64,000 nt of DNA from CAVPCZ01 sp963779225. Its GTDB lineage: Bacteria > Bacteroidota > Ignavibacteria > UBA10030 > UBA6906. The notes beneath the pieces were generated by a model. It was not told the origin of the DNA, did no database searches, and saw nothing but the letters and a program-made list of their open reading frames with translations. The position numbers and the translations under genes were made by a program. Location: positions 496,001 to 560,000 of the forward strand of contig CAVZWW010000001.1 of assembly GCA_963779225.1 (NCBI GenBank), read 5' to 3'. Positions 43,754-51,734 of the stretch are shown here, piece after piece. How positions within the stretch are numbered: position 1 is the stretch's first letter; every line of letters starts with the position of its first letter.

Positions 43754-44659
43754 ATGCCACCGGCGTTCAGGGCGGGTTATGTGACGATCATCGGCGAACC
43801 GAACGTCGGCAAGTCTACGCTGATGAACGTGATTCTGCAGCAGAAGATTTCGATTGTCACGGAAAAACCGCAGACTACCCGCCACAAAATTCTCGGCATT
43901 CTCTCTGGTGAAAACCATCAGATCGTCTTCCTGGATACGCCCGGCATCATCAAGCCGCGGTATCTGCTCCAGGAAGCGATGATGCAGTTTGCAGGTTCGG
44001 CGATCGCCGATGCCGACATCCTTCTTTTCATGATCGACGCCGCCAACCCCATGACCGGCGGCGATCAAACCCACGCCGAAGCGTTTTCACGGCTCCAGGG
44101 TCTGAAAAAACCGGTCTTCCTGATCATCAACAAAGTCGACCTGGTCCGCAAAGATCTGCTCCTGCCCATCATCGATTTCTACTCAAGGGCGTTTCCCTTC
44201 CGCGAGGTGTTTCCGGTGTGCGCACGGCAGGGGGAGGGGGTGAAGGACCTTGTCCCCGCACTTGTTCCGCTCCTCCCCGAACATCCGCCCTATTATCCCA
44301 CGGACATCGTCAGCGAACAGAGCGAACGTTTCTTTGTGGCGGAGATCATCCGCGAGAAGATCTTCCTGGCGACCAAGGAGGAGATCCCTTACGCCACGAC
44401 CGTGGATGTTGTGGAATTCACGGAGCGTGAGGTGGGGAAGTGGTTCGTCAGCGCCGATGTGTATGTCGAGCGCGACTCCCAGAAGGGGATTCTCATCGGG
44501 AAAAAGGGATCGATGTTGAAGGAAATCGGGCGCGCATCGCGGACCGATATCGAAACGCTGCTCAACCATCCCGTGTTTCTGGAACTGCACGTGAAGGTGA
44601 GGGAGAAGTGGCGCGAGAAAGAGGAATGGCTGAAGCGGCTCGGATACGGCAGAGGGTAG
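43754..44659 (+). CDS. era: Ribosome-assembly GTPase Era
   Basis: A 301-residue GTPase needed for 30S maturation. The G domain has G1 GEPNVGKST, G3 DTPG (FLDTPGIIKP) and G4 NKVD. The C-terminal KH domain (about 200-301) has the RNA-binding GILIGKKGSMLKEIG, which binds the 3' end of 16S rRNA. ATG 43754 follows an in-frame GTG (43751); neither has a strong ribosome binding site. Confidence 0.95.
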   Translation: MPPAFRAGYVTIIGEPNVGKSTLMNVILQQKISIVTEKPQTTRHKILGILSGENHQIVFLDTPGIIKPRYLLQEAMMQFAGSAIADADILLFMIDAANPMTGGDQTHAEAFSRLQGLKKPVFLIINKVDLVRKDLLLPIIDFYSRAFPFREVFPVCARQGEGVKDLVPALVPLLPEHPPYYPTDIVSEQSERFFVAEIIREKIFLATKEEIPYATTVDVVEFTEREVGKWFVSADVYVERDSQKGILIGKKGSMLKEIGRASRTDIETLLNHPVFLELHVKVREKWREKEEWLKRLGYGRG

Positions 44660-44692
44660 GAAAGAAGGAAACACGATAACGCAGAGCGCACC

Positions 44693-46123
44693 ATGGCTGG
44701 TCTTCTCGAGGTCCTACCGGAATACATTCTCTCATGGATTGTGCAGAATGGCCGTGAACGCCGTCTTGAAGCGGGGGACATCCTGCTGAAAAAAGGGGAA
44801 CGGAACGATGCGTTGTATATCGTTCTGGACGGGCTGTTCGGAGTAATCTTAGGGTCGCCCGAGTTGCCCTCATACGAACATGTGGCGGCGGGAAGCGTGC
44901 TGGGGGAGATCTCGTTCTTTACGAACGGGACAACAACGGGAACAGTTGTTGCCCGGGAACCTTCCCTGGTGCTGGAGGTGACGAGGAATACTCTTGAAGA
45001 AAAACTGGAACATGATCACGTTTATGCGGCGGATTTCTACAAGGCGATCATTGTGGTCATGGCCGGGCGGCTTCGCCGCACGAACGCAGATCTTTCCGCC
45101 GCTCAGCCTACCGCCGACGAGCAGATGCAGCGGGACCCCACGGTCCGGGAAGCGCAGGCGGAAATTGACCGGTTCAAACGGACCATGGTGTTGCTGGACA
45201 AGGAGGCACTCAAGTCCGGGAGTGTGTCTGCAGAAATGGAGCGGCAATTTCATCTGATGTCCAGGGATCTCATGCACATCTCCCACGATGTGCTGGGTGC
45301 TTCCTCGGGGTTGAACGAGGGTGTTAAACGGCAGATCGGCAGCCGGCTCCAGCACGAGATGCTCCCCTATGTACTCACGACGGAAACCGCGGAACGGTTC
45401 TACTCCAAGCCCCGCGGGTATGCTGGCGATTATCTCTCGATCTACAACATTTACATGAACGTGGCGAAAGGGAGCGGCCGGCTGGGGCCGGTGATGGACA
45501 GGATGTTTCTGGATATGCCCCCCTCGCGTGCGGTCCGCAACCGGCGCGGTATTTTCGCCTGCGAAATTGTCCAGTCGGTGAACACGGTTTCCGAGAGGGC
45601 GGTCAAGGTGATGTGTATGGCCAGCGGCCCCGCGACGGAAGTGTTTGATGCCTTCGCGGCCCTTCCGGACAGGTCGCGCCTGCGCGTCACTCTTCTGGAT
45701 ATCGACCTTCAGGCGCTGGCTTTTGTGGATGATCGGCGCAATCGCGAGAAGCTTGCAGCACAAATCACCCTGGTGAACGAGAACCTGATCGCCCTGTTCC
45801 TGGGACGCGGGAAAACCAGGGTGGAGCCCCAGCACCTGATCTACAGTATCGGACTGATCGACTACCTGAACGACAAGCTCGTGCACAAGCTGCTGCAGTA
45901 TGCCTACGACAACCTTGTGCCGGGCGGACGCGTGATCCTTGGGAACTTCCATCCCCGCAACCCTGCGAAGGAATTTATGGACTATGTCCTCGAGTGGAAC
46001 CTGATTCACCGGACGGAAGAGGACATGAACCGGCTGTTTTTGAATTCCCCGTTCGGGCGGCCATGTACGAAGATCCAGTTTGAAGAGGAAGAGGTCAATC
46101 TCTTCGCCGAATGTGTGAAATAG
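44693..46123 (+). CDS. Cyclic nucleotide-binding domain fused to a SAM-dependent methyltransferase-like domain
   Basis: A 476-residue protein. Residues about 10-125 form a cNMP-binding beta-roll (LEAGDILLKKGERNDALYIV, in part; VAAGSVLGEISFF, a phosphate-cassette-like segment). A helical linker follows. The C-terminal half (about 230-476) begins with ERFYSKPRGYAGDYLSIYNIY and contains a Rossmann-like region (VKVMCMASGPATEVFDAF; LRVTLLDIDLQALAFV; YSIGLIDYLNDK) like class I methyltransferases. The GYAGDY block and layout recall proteins annotated as PhcB-like 3-hydroxypalmitate methyl ester synthases; I cannot verify this. No membrane segment. It could make or modify a lipid signal in response to cAMP or c-di-GMP (inference). 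Confidence 0.72.
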   Translation: MAGLLEVLPEYILSWIVQNGRERRLEAGDILLKKGERNDALYIVLDGLFGVILGSPELPSYEHVAAGSVLGEISFFTNGTTTGTVVAREPSLVLEVTRNTLEEKLEHDHVYAADFYKAIIVVMAGRLRRTNADLSAAQPTADEQMQRDPTVREAQAEIDRFKRTMVLLDKEALKSGSVSAEMERQFHLMSRDLMHISHDVLGASSGLNEGVKRQIGSRLQHEMLPYVLTTETAERFYSKPRGYAGDYLSIYNIYMNVAKGSGRLGPVMDRMFLDMPPSRAVRNRRGIFACEIVQSVNTVSERAVKVMCMASGPATEVFDAFAALPDRSRLRVTLLDIDLQALAFVDDRRNREKLAAQITLVNENLIALFLGRGKTRVEPQHLIYSIGLIDYLNDKLVHKLLQYAYDNLVPGGRVILGNFHPRNPAKEFMDYVLEWNLIHRTEEDMNRLFLNSPFGRPCTKIQFEEEEVNLFAECVK

Positions 46124-46162
46124 ACCTCTGCGCTCGGGGTGGGGGCATGTGGCTGTGTTCCT

Positions 46163-46258
46163 GTGAAGCCGTTCCCCTGCAGAGTTGTGAAGCTGCGATG
46201 GTGTAGACCAGTGAAGCCGTTCCCCCGCGGACCTGTGAACCTGCTGAACGGCGACCGT
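46163..46258. repeat. 24-bp tandem repeat, four units
   Basis: Units begin at 46163, 46187, 46211 and 46235, each starting GTGAA. Units 1 and 3 are closest (GTGAAGCCGTTCCCC shared exactly), and units 2 and 4 are more diverged. A worn fifth unit may start at 46139. It fills most of the 220-bp gap before the Rrf2 gene and its promoter. Confidence 0.7.
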
Positions 46259-46290
46259 ATCCGATAGTGTGATTTGTCCCCCCTGCCAGC

Positions 46291-46319
46291 TTGATTTTTT
46301 CCGGACTGTTCCTTATATT
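46291..46319 (+). promoter_or_regulatory. Sigma-70-type promoter of the Rrf2 gene, TTGATT-17-TATATT
   Basis: TTGATT (46291-46296), 17-bp spacer, TATATT (46314-46319), 25 bp before the start codon. The stretch between (ATTGATCTGATAAT) is AT-rich and could hold an autoregulatory site, though its symmetry is weak. Confidence 0.7.
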
Positions 46320-46343
46320 CAGACTAATTGATCTGATAATACT

Positions 46344-46777
46344 ATGAGCCTTATCTTCTCGCGTCAATGTGAGTATGCACTCCAGGCGATGGTGTACCTT
46401 GCCCTGAAAAAGAGGGGGAGAGGATCTCCATCAAGGATCTCACCAAACGTCTCGACATCCCGTATCATTTTCTGGGGAAGATCCTTCAGGGACTGACCCG
46501 CAAGGGCTTTCTTACTTCGGTGAAAGGGCCGCACGGGGGATTCGCGCTCGCGATGCCGGCGAAGGAGATCACCCTTTTTCAAATCGTTGAAGCGATTGAC
46601 GGAGCGGGGTTTTCGCACAATTGTGTCATGGGGTTTCCGGATTGTTCGGGGAAGAATCCCTGCGCCGTGCACGAAACATGGTCCGGAGTACGGGAGAGTA
46701 TCACCACGATGCTCCAGGTCAAGAATATCGGGCAGATGGCGAAGGAGATGAAGAAGCCGGAGTATCTCAGGAAGTAA
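46344..46777 (+). pseudogene. Rrf2-family Fe-S transcription regulator, interrupted by a -1 frameshift
   Basis: The first frame starts MSLIFSRQCEYALQAMVYLALKK, an Rrf2 N-terminus. It then needs a shift at the A5 run (46407-46411) to continue as EGERISIKDLTKRLDIPYHF, GFLTSVKGPHGGFALA and the cysteine cluster CVMGFPDCSGKNPC. Adding one A restores an intact 145-residue IscR/NsrR-like regulator. The three cysteines would hold an Fe-S cluster. The lesion may be a sequencing error, a mutation or a recoding site (GAAAAAG). A 9-bp-stem hairpin (46778-46817) follows the stop. Downstream is an Fe-S membrane protein, a plausible target. Confidence 0.82.
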
Positions 46778-46927
46778 ACGGACTCCGGCACGTGTGCGAG
46801 GATCGGCAGGAGTCCGTTGTGCCCGGCCTCCACGGTGCGGGAAGAGAACAGATCGGCGGCGGGAGGATGAAGTGCCGCAGGTTCTGCCGGGGAGTTGGAG
46901 GGACGTGATCGGTACACGGGAGGAACG

Positions 46928-48130
46928 ATGCGGTTGCATGACGAGGTTGTACCTGCAAGAACGATAACACCGGTTCTCCGGACGACTGCGCTTGTCCGGG
47001 CCGGTAAAATGCGTGTAAAAAAGATACCGCTGGAACTCAGGCGCAAACAACCCGATTTCGCAGGCGAGCGCCGCCGGTTCAAACGCATTGTGTGGCGTCT
47101 CAAAGAGGATTCGCAATTCCAGAGAACGGTCGTCCAGGCTGCGTTTGTGCTCCTGTGTATCTGGATCGGGATCGAATTCTTCCTCTTTATGCGCTGGGGG
47201 ATGTCCGGGGGCCAGGAGACGTTCTTCCCCCGCCCACCCGGCGTAGAGGGCTTCCTGCCCATCAGTGCGTTGATCAGCGTGAAGTACTGGTTCCATACGG
47301 GAATACTCAACAGCATCCACCCCTCCGGTTTCGTCATCCTCCTCGGGATTGTTGTGGTGAGCGTGGTTCTGAAGAAAGCCTTCTGCAGCTGGCTCTGTCC
47401 CGTGGGGACGCTCAGTGAGTCCCTCTGGATGCTGGGCCAACGACTTTTCAAGGGTACGCTTACACTTCCCCGCTGGCTGGACTATCCTCTCCGGTCCCTG
47501 AAGTATCTGCTGCTGGTCTTCTTTGTCTGGTCCATCTGGAACATGGACGTCGATGCCCTCCGGGAATTCATCTACAGCCCGTATAACAAGATGGCCGACG
47601 TGAAGATGTACCTGTTCTTTGTGCACATTTCCACTTTTGCCCTCGGCACGATCCTCGTCCTTGTCCTTCTGTCAGTGGTGATAAAGAATTTCTGGTGCAG
47701 ATTTCTCTGCCCGTACGGGGCTTTGCTGGGGATCACGGGCTGGCTGAGCCCGCTCAAGATCACGCGCAACACACAGACGTGTGTGGACTGTGAGTTGTGC
47801 ACGAAGGCCTGTCCCGCGTCCATCAAGGTCCATAAAGCAAAGCGTGTCTGGAGTGATGAATGCAGCAGTTGTATGGCGTGCGTTGCGGTGTGCCCGGTGA
47901 AGGCCACACTTGATGTGCGCATCAGCACGCGTGGACCGGCCGTGCCCACGTGGGTGTACGGGACGCTCGTGGCGGGGCTCTTTGTCGCCGTCACGGGTCT
48001 GGCGATGCTGAGCGGGTTCTGGCAGAACGGCATTACCCGTGAAGAATATCAACGGCGATTCCAGACCCTGGATGCACCGGTGTATCAACACTTCCGCGGA
48101 CAGGTGCCGCAGTATGGTCCCAATGACTGA
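46928..48130 (+). CDS. 4Fe-4S membrane protein, NapH/NosR/CcoG-like
   Basis: A 400-residue integral membrane protein with about five helices (for example TVVQAAFVLLCIWIGIEFFLF, quoted in part; SGFVILLGIVVVSVVL; ALGTILVLVLLSVVI). Two membrane-edge motifs, CSWLCPVGTL and CRFLCPYGALLG (CX3CP), are followed by two cytoplasmic [4Fe-4S] sites, CVDCELCTKACP and CSSCMACVAVCP. This arrangement occurs in NapH, NosR and CcoG, which pass electrons to or from the quinone pool. No nap, nos or cco genes are near. The Rrf2 gene precedes it, so redox control is likely. ATG follows GGGAGGA. Confidence 0.85.
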   Translation: MRLHDEVVPARTITPVLRTTALVRAGKMRVKKIPLELRRKQPDFAGERRRFKRIVWRLKEDSQFQRTVVQAAFVLLCIWIGIEFFLFMRWGMSGGQETFFPRPPGVEGFLPISALISVKYWFHTGILNSIHPSGFVILLGIVVVSVVLKKAFCSWLCPVGTLSESLWMLGQRLFKGTLTLPRWLDYPLRSLKYLLLVFFVWSIWNMDVDALREFIYSPYNKMADVKMYLFFVHISTFALGTILVLVLLSVVIKNFWCRFLCPYGALLGITGWLSPLKITRNTQTCVDCELCTKACPASIKVHKAKRVWSDECSSCMACVAVCPVKATLDVRISTRGPAVPTWVYGTLVAGLFVAVTGLAMLSGFWQNGITREEYQRRFQTLDAPVYQHFRGQVPQYGPND

Positions 48131-48884
48131 TACACGGACGGCCGTGGCCGGCTTCTACGACCGGTTGTCTCCTGACTATGATGCAATGACCGGTTTTGAG
48201 CAACGGTTCGAGCGGGAACGGCCGTTCTTCAAGGGGCTGGTGGAGCAGTGGCATATCCGGTCGGCGATTGACGCGGGAACCGGGACGGGGTTCCATGCGC
48301 TTCTCCTGGCCCAGCTCGGCGTGGATGTGACCGCCGTGGATCTTTCTCCGAACATGATTTCCTCTCTCGCAGGGCATGCAAAGGAAATGGGTATTACCCT
48401 CCGCACACATGTGGCAGGCTTTTCCGACCTTCCCCGGTTGATCGAACAACCCGTCGATGCGGTAGTGTCGCTCGGCAATACTCTTGCGCACATTCTAACG
48501 CCGGAAGAACTGCATGAAGCGATGGTTTCCTTCGCCGCGGTGTTGAAGCCCGAAGGCATCCTGTTCGCCCAATTGCTGAACTACCGCAGGATCCTTGCTT
48601 CGCGCGAGACTCTGGTGAACGTTAAAGAAGTGAACGGCAAACGGTACAGCCGCAGGTATGAATATCCCGCAGGACGTATCAGATTCACGATTACCCGGGA
48701 GGATCTCACGGGTCAGTCGGCAACCGTGTCCGAGAGTGTGGATTTGAATCCGATTATGGATGACGAGCTCGTTGCCGTCCTGCGTGCAGCCGGGTTCGCG
48801 CAGATCGGGTTATATGGTGGTGTGAACATGGACCCCTACATTCCAGAGACCTCAAAGGATCTGGTGATCCTTGCCGGCAGGTGA
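48123..48884 (+). CDS. Class I SAM-dependent methyltransferase
   Basis: A 253-residue cytoplasmic methyltransferase. It opens VAGFYDRLSPDYDAMTGFEQR, then motif I AIDAGTGTGFHALLLAQLG, motif II VTAVDLSPNMISSLA, and a post-II segment AVVSLGNTLAHILTPEEL typical of small-molecule methyltransferases. The substrate is unknown. The start overlaps the preceding stop by 8 bp, suggesting translational coupling to the Fe-S membrane protein. Confidence 0.85.
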   Translation: MTDTRTAVAGFYDRLSPDYDAMTGFEQRFERERPFFKGLVEQWHIRSAIDAGTGTGFHALLLAQLGVDVTAVDLSPNMISSLAGHAKEMGITLRTHVAGFSDLPRLIEQPVDAVVSLGNTLAHILTPEELHEAMVSFAAVLKPEGILFAQLLNYRRILASRETLVNVKEVNGKRYSRRYEYPAGRIRFTITREDLTGQSATVSESVDLNPIMDDELVAVLRAAGFAQIGLYGGVNMDPYIPETSKDLVILAGR

Positions 48885-49027
48885 TCCACGGGGAGTCAGG
48901 AACACCGGAGGAACGCGGGCTGCCTTCCCTGCGTTCGAAAAGAGGGAAGATCATCAAGGAGCCGGGGTTCGTAGCCATGCTCATCGACATTGAAGGGAAC
49001 AGGTTTGCGCGCCATTCCATGGCATAA
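48881..49027 (+). pseudogene. Remnant of a VOC (glyoxalase-fold) family protein
   Basis: The frame from 48881 to the stop at 49027 encodes 48 residues ending EPGFVAMLIDIEGNRFARHSMA, which matches the C-terminal strand and metal/substrate motif (G-F-x-A-x-x-x-D-x-EGNR-x-x-x-HS) of VOC superfamily proteins. The N-terminal two thirds are missing; the upstream sequence belongs to the methyltransferase in another frame. It is a truncated relic rather than a working gene. Confidence 0.6.
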
Positions 49028-49036
49028 GGCGGATCA

Positions 49037-49456
49037 ATGAGCCCGGGGTATGAGATTCTCGAGCACCCGGCGGACGTCGGCATCGAGGCGCGGGGACCGT
49101 CCCTGGCGGATGCTTTTGCGCAAGCGGCAGAAGGGCTGATGTCCGTCATACTTGATCCCACCCATGTGGTTCTGCGGGAATCGCGAAGGATAACGCTCAC
49201 TGCCTCCGACACAGACCAATTGCTCGTACGCTGGCTCTCCGAGATACTGTATCTGTTCGATGGGTGTGGGTTCGCGGGCTCCCGGTTTGATATCGAGATC
49301 CCTTCTCCTGCATCGCTCATCGCGACCGTGCACGGAGAGATATTCTCCCCGTTGCGCCACACCGTGCGCACGGATGTGAAGGCGGTGACATATCATCTGC
49401 TCCATATACAGCAAAGCCCGGATGAGTGTGTGGTGAGGGTCTATTTGGACATCTAG
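49037..49456 (+). CDS. Archease
   Basis: A 139-residue archease that speeds multiple turnover and guanylylation of the RNA ligase RtcB. It has the family start YEILEHPADVGIEARGPSLADAFAQAA (in part), the metal-site aspartate in HPADVG, VRWLSEILYLFDG and the closing VKAVTYHLLHI, followed by a short acidic end. It lies one short gene gap upstream of rtcB, the usual pairing. The 328-bp gap between them holds the 15-bp repeat and the rtcB promoter. Confidence 0.93.
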   Translation: MSPGYEILEHPADVGIEARGPSLADAFAQAAEGLMSVILDPTHVVLRESRRITLTASDTDQLLVRWLSEILYLFDGCGFAGSRFDIEIPSPASLIATVHGEIFSPLRHTVRTDVKAVTYHLLHIQQSPDECVVRVYLDI

Positions 49457-49516
49457 AGACCGTCGTGCCACCGTCAGCGCACCGACCCCGAAAAGCAAAA
49501 CCCCACCGAAACGAAC

Positions 49517-49716
49517 ATCCTTGGGATCAACACCTTCAGGACGAGTGTCCCGGGACGAATGCCTTAGGGGGGAACGCCGCTGAAATGACATGTCCGGGGC
49601 GAAGACCTCGAGGCAACCACTCCGGGAGGAACACCCTCGGGACAAACGGTCCCGAGCCACACCCCCTCCGGACGAACGCCTTCGGTGCGAACACTCCCGA
49701 GGCAGAGACTTGCGAG
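49517..49716. repeat. Degenerate 15-bp tandem repeat, about 13 units
   Basis: The units follow a consensus close to RCCYTCGGGACGAAC. The clearest are 49633-49647, 49663-49677 and 49678-49692; two or three units in the middle are 13-14 bp. There are no spacers, so it is not CRISPR. Because 15 is a multiple of three, every frame is repetitive: the plus frame gives five-residue units such as TLGTN, PLRTN and AFGAN. It separates archease from rtcB and runs into the rtcB -35 element. Confidence 0.8.
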
Positions 49717-49738
49717 TGATCTTCTGCCCGGCTATCTT
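49710..49738 (+). promoter_or_regulatory. Sigma-70-type promoter of rtcB, TTGCGA-17-TATCTT
   Basis: TTGCGA (49710-49715), 17-bp spacer, TATCTT (49733-49738), about 47 bp before the rtcB start. The -35 lies in the last, worn unit of the 15-bp repeat. Confidence 0.5.
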
Positions 49739-49784
49739 GCACTAATGCACAGAAGAACTGTTTCTGTCAGATGAGAGGATCCCC

Positions 49785-51218
49785 ATGTCCGGCTCATTCC
49801 GTTCCGTAGACCCATACCGCCACATCCTCCCGATGACATACAAGTCGGGGATGCGAATTGAGGGTATGGTCTATGCGGATGCCGAGCTGTTGAGACAAAT
49901 TGAATCGGACCTGACCTGCGAGCAAATAGCCAACGTTGCCACACTTCCCGGCATGGTCGGCCGCTCGCTGGCAATGCCGGATGCGCACCAGGGGTACGGG
50001 TTTTGCATCGGGGGAGTCGCGGCCGCCGATCTTCAGGACGGCGTAGTGTCCGCCGGGGGTGTGGGCTTTGATATTAACTGCGGTGTCCGCCTTCTTGCTG
50101 CTGATGCCGATCCTGGCGACGTGCGAGGTAGACTGGAAGAGCTGCTGTCCAGGCTGTTCCGCGACATCCCCTGCGGCACGGGGAAAAAGGGAGTTCTGGA
50201 CCTCGGAATCAGAGAGTTGGACGGGGTACTGCGTGAGGGTGCCCGATGGGCGGTGTCCCGGACGTACGGGCGCGAAGAGGATCTGACACGTATTGAGGAA
50301 TCCGGATGCTTGCCCGGCGCAGATCCCGATCTTGTCAGCGCCCGGGCAAAAGAGCGGGGACACACCCAACTGGGAACCCTGGGTTCGGGGAATCACTTCA
50401 TTGAAATCCAGTATGTGGCGGAGATCTATGACGGTCCCGTTGCAGCCGCCTTCGGTATCCGCCGGGACCAGATTGTCGTGTTGATACATAGCGGATCGCG
50501 GGGGCTTGGCCACCAGGTCTGCACGGACTATCTGGATCTTATGCACGACGGAATGAAGCGTTACCGGATCTCGGTGCCGGACCGTCAGCTTGCATGCGTG
50601 CCCGTGGGATCGAAGGAAGGGCGACAGTATCTGGCGGCCATGGCGGGAGCGGCCAATTTCGCCTTCGCAAACCGTCAGATGATGACACACTGGATCCGGG
50701 AGGTGTTCCGGAAGGTGATTGGCGATGCCGGTCTCCGGGTGGTCTACGACGTCTGTCACAATATCGCGAAACAGGAGAGCCACCTGGTGGACAAATCCCG
50801 CAGATCCGTTCTTGTCCACCGGAAAGGGGCGACCCGTGCGTTTCCGAAAGGGCATATGGCGCTGCCCCCTGACCTCCGGGAGGTCGGCCAACCGGTGCTG
50901 ATTCCGGGAAGCATGGGTACCGCCTCATACATTCTGGTTGGAACCGAGAGAGCCATGGAGGAAACATTTGGCTCGGCATGCCATGGTGCCGGACGCGCAA
51001 AAAGCCGTACCCGTGCAAAAGCCGGGACGTCGGCGGAAGCGCTCTTCCACGACATGGCACGCCGTGGTGTTCTGGTCCGGGGCCAGAGCAAAGCGGGCCT
51101 CACGGAAGAACAACCCGATGCCTACAAAGACGTTCACCGTGTGGTTGATGTTGTGCATTCGGCGGGCATCGCGCGCAAAGTGGCAAAGCTTGTCCCCCTC
51201 GCAGTGATGAAAGGCTGA
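49785..51218 (+). CDS. rtcB: RNA-splicing ligase RtcB
   Basis: A 477-residue GTP- and Mn-dependent RNA ligase joining 2',3'-cyclic-phosphate or 3'-phosphate ends to 5'-OH ends. Metal and catalytic motifs are visible: MPDAHQGYGFCIGGVAA, GVGFDINCGVRLL (the metal-ligand Cys), GSGNHFIEIQYV, LIHSGSRGLGHQV, the GSMGTASYILVG loop and the guanylylation region near the C-terminus (DAYKDVHRVVDVVHSAGI). AGAGGA precedes the ATG. With archease upstream and an AlaX-type editing gene 3 bp downstream it forms an RNA repair/translation-fidelity group. Confidence 0.95.
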   Translation: MSGSFRSVDPYRHILPMTYKSGMRIEGMVYADAELLRQIESDLTCEQIANVATLPGMVGRSLAMPDAHQGYGFCIGGVAAADLQDGVVSAGGVGFDINCGVRLLAADADPGDVRGRLEELLSRLFRDIPCGTGKKGVLDLGIRELDGVLREGARWAVSRTYGREEDLTRIEESGCLPGADPDLVSARAKERGHTQLGTLGSGNHFIEIQYVAEIYDGPVAAAFGIRRDQIVVLIHSGSRGLGHQVCTDYLDLMHDGMKRYRISVPDRQLACVPVGSKEGRQYLAAMAGAANFAFANRQMMTHWIREVFRKVIGDAGLRVVYDVCHNIAKQESHLVDKSRRSVLVHRKGATRAFPKGHMALPPDLREVGQPVLIPGSMGTASYILVGTERAMEETFGSACHGAGRAKSRTRAKAGTSAEALFHDMARRGVLVRGQSKAGLTEEQPDAYKDVHRVVDVVHSAGIARKVAKLVPLAVMKG

Positions 51219-51221
51219 TAT

Positions 51222-51659
51222 ATGAAAGACACCGACCCGAGGATGCACTCGGCCGAACACATCCTCTCGGCAACACTTGTCGCAATGTTCGGTATGGGAC
51301 GGCCGTTCACCACCCATCTGGAGAAGAAGAAATCGAAGGCCGACTACCATTTCGGCAGAACGCTGACACCGGGAGAAGCAGGAGAAGTGGAACGCTGCGT
51401 CAATGAAGTGATCGACAGGGATCTTCCGGTCTCTGAAGAATTCCTGCCGGCTGAAGTCGCGTCTTCGATGTTTGACCTGTCCCGCCTGCCCGGGGAATCG
51501 GCCGCCAGCGTGCGGATCGTGAGAATCGGAACATATGACGCCTGTCCATGTGCGGGAGCACATGTCCGCTCGACGCGGGAGATAGGCCGGTTCCGGCTGA
51601 TCTCCTGGTCGCATGAGGAAGGTGCACTGCGGCTCCGGTTCAAACTCGACCAGGGCTGA
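51222..51659 (+). CDS. AlaX-type alanyl-tRNA editing protein
   Basis: A 145-residue stand-alone editing domain related to the C-terminal half of alanyl-tRNA synthetase. The zinc/catalytic motifs are MHSAEHIL (HX3H) and CAGAHV (CX3H). The protein is shorter than AlaXp-M and lacks the glycine-rich N-terminal domain, so it resembles the short AlaXp-S type. It should hydrolyse mischarged Ser- or Gly-tRNA(Ala). It is 3 bp behind rtcB, so it is co-transcribed with it. Confidence 0.85.
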   Translation: MKDTDPRMHSAEHILSATLVAMFGMGRPFTTHLEKKKSKADYHFGRTLTPGEAGEVERCVNEVIDRDLPVSEEFLPAEVASSMFDLSRLPGESAASVRIVRIGTYDACPCAGAHVRSTREIGRFRLISWSHEEGALRLRFKLDQG

Positions 51660-51660
51660 G

Positions 51661-51689
51661 ATGCACTTCCAAAAAAGTCTTCGTATATT
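51661..51689 (+). promoter_or_regulatory. Possible promoter of the DUF3108 gene, ATGCAC-17-TATATT
   Basis: TATATT (51684-51689) is a good -10; the -35 (ATGCAC) is poor but correctly spaced at 17 bp. It lies in the 75-bp gap after the AlaX-type gene. Confidence 0.35.
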
Positions 51690-51734
51690 GTCCGGTGACA
51701 ATCGCGCCTGTTTCACTACCTGCACCGAAAACCA

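Noticed and set aside
49517..49716. CRISPR array
   Set aside because: Units are 15 bp, contiguous and degenerate, with no spacers and no cas genes nearby.
49426..49719. 97-codon open frame across the 15-bp repeat
   Set aside because: Its reading frame stays open because of the repeat. It starts inside archease in another frame, has no ribosome binding site and has no homology beyond its own five-residue periodicity.
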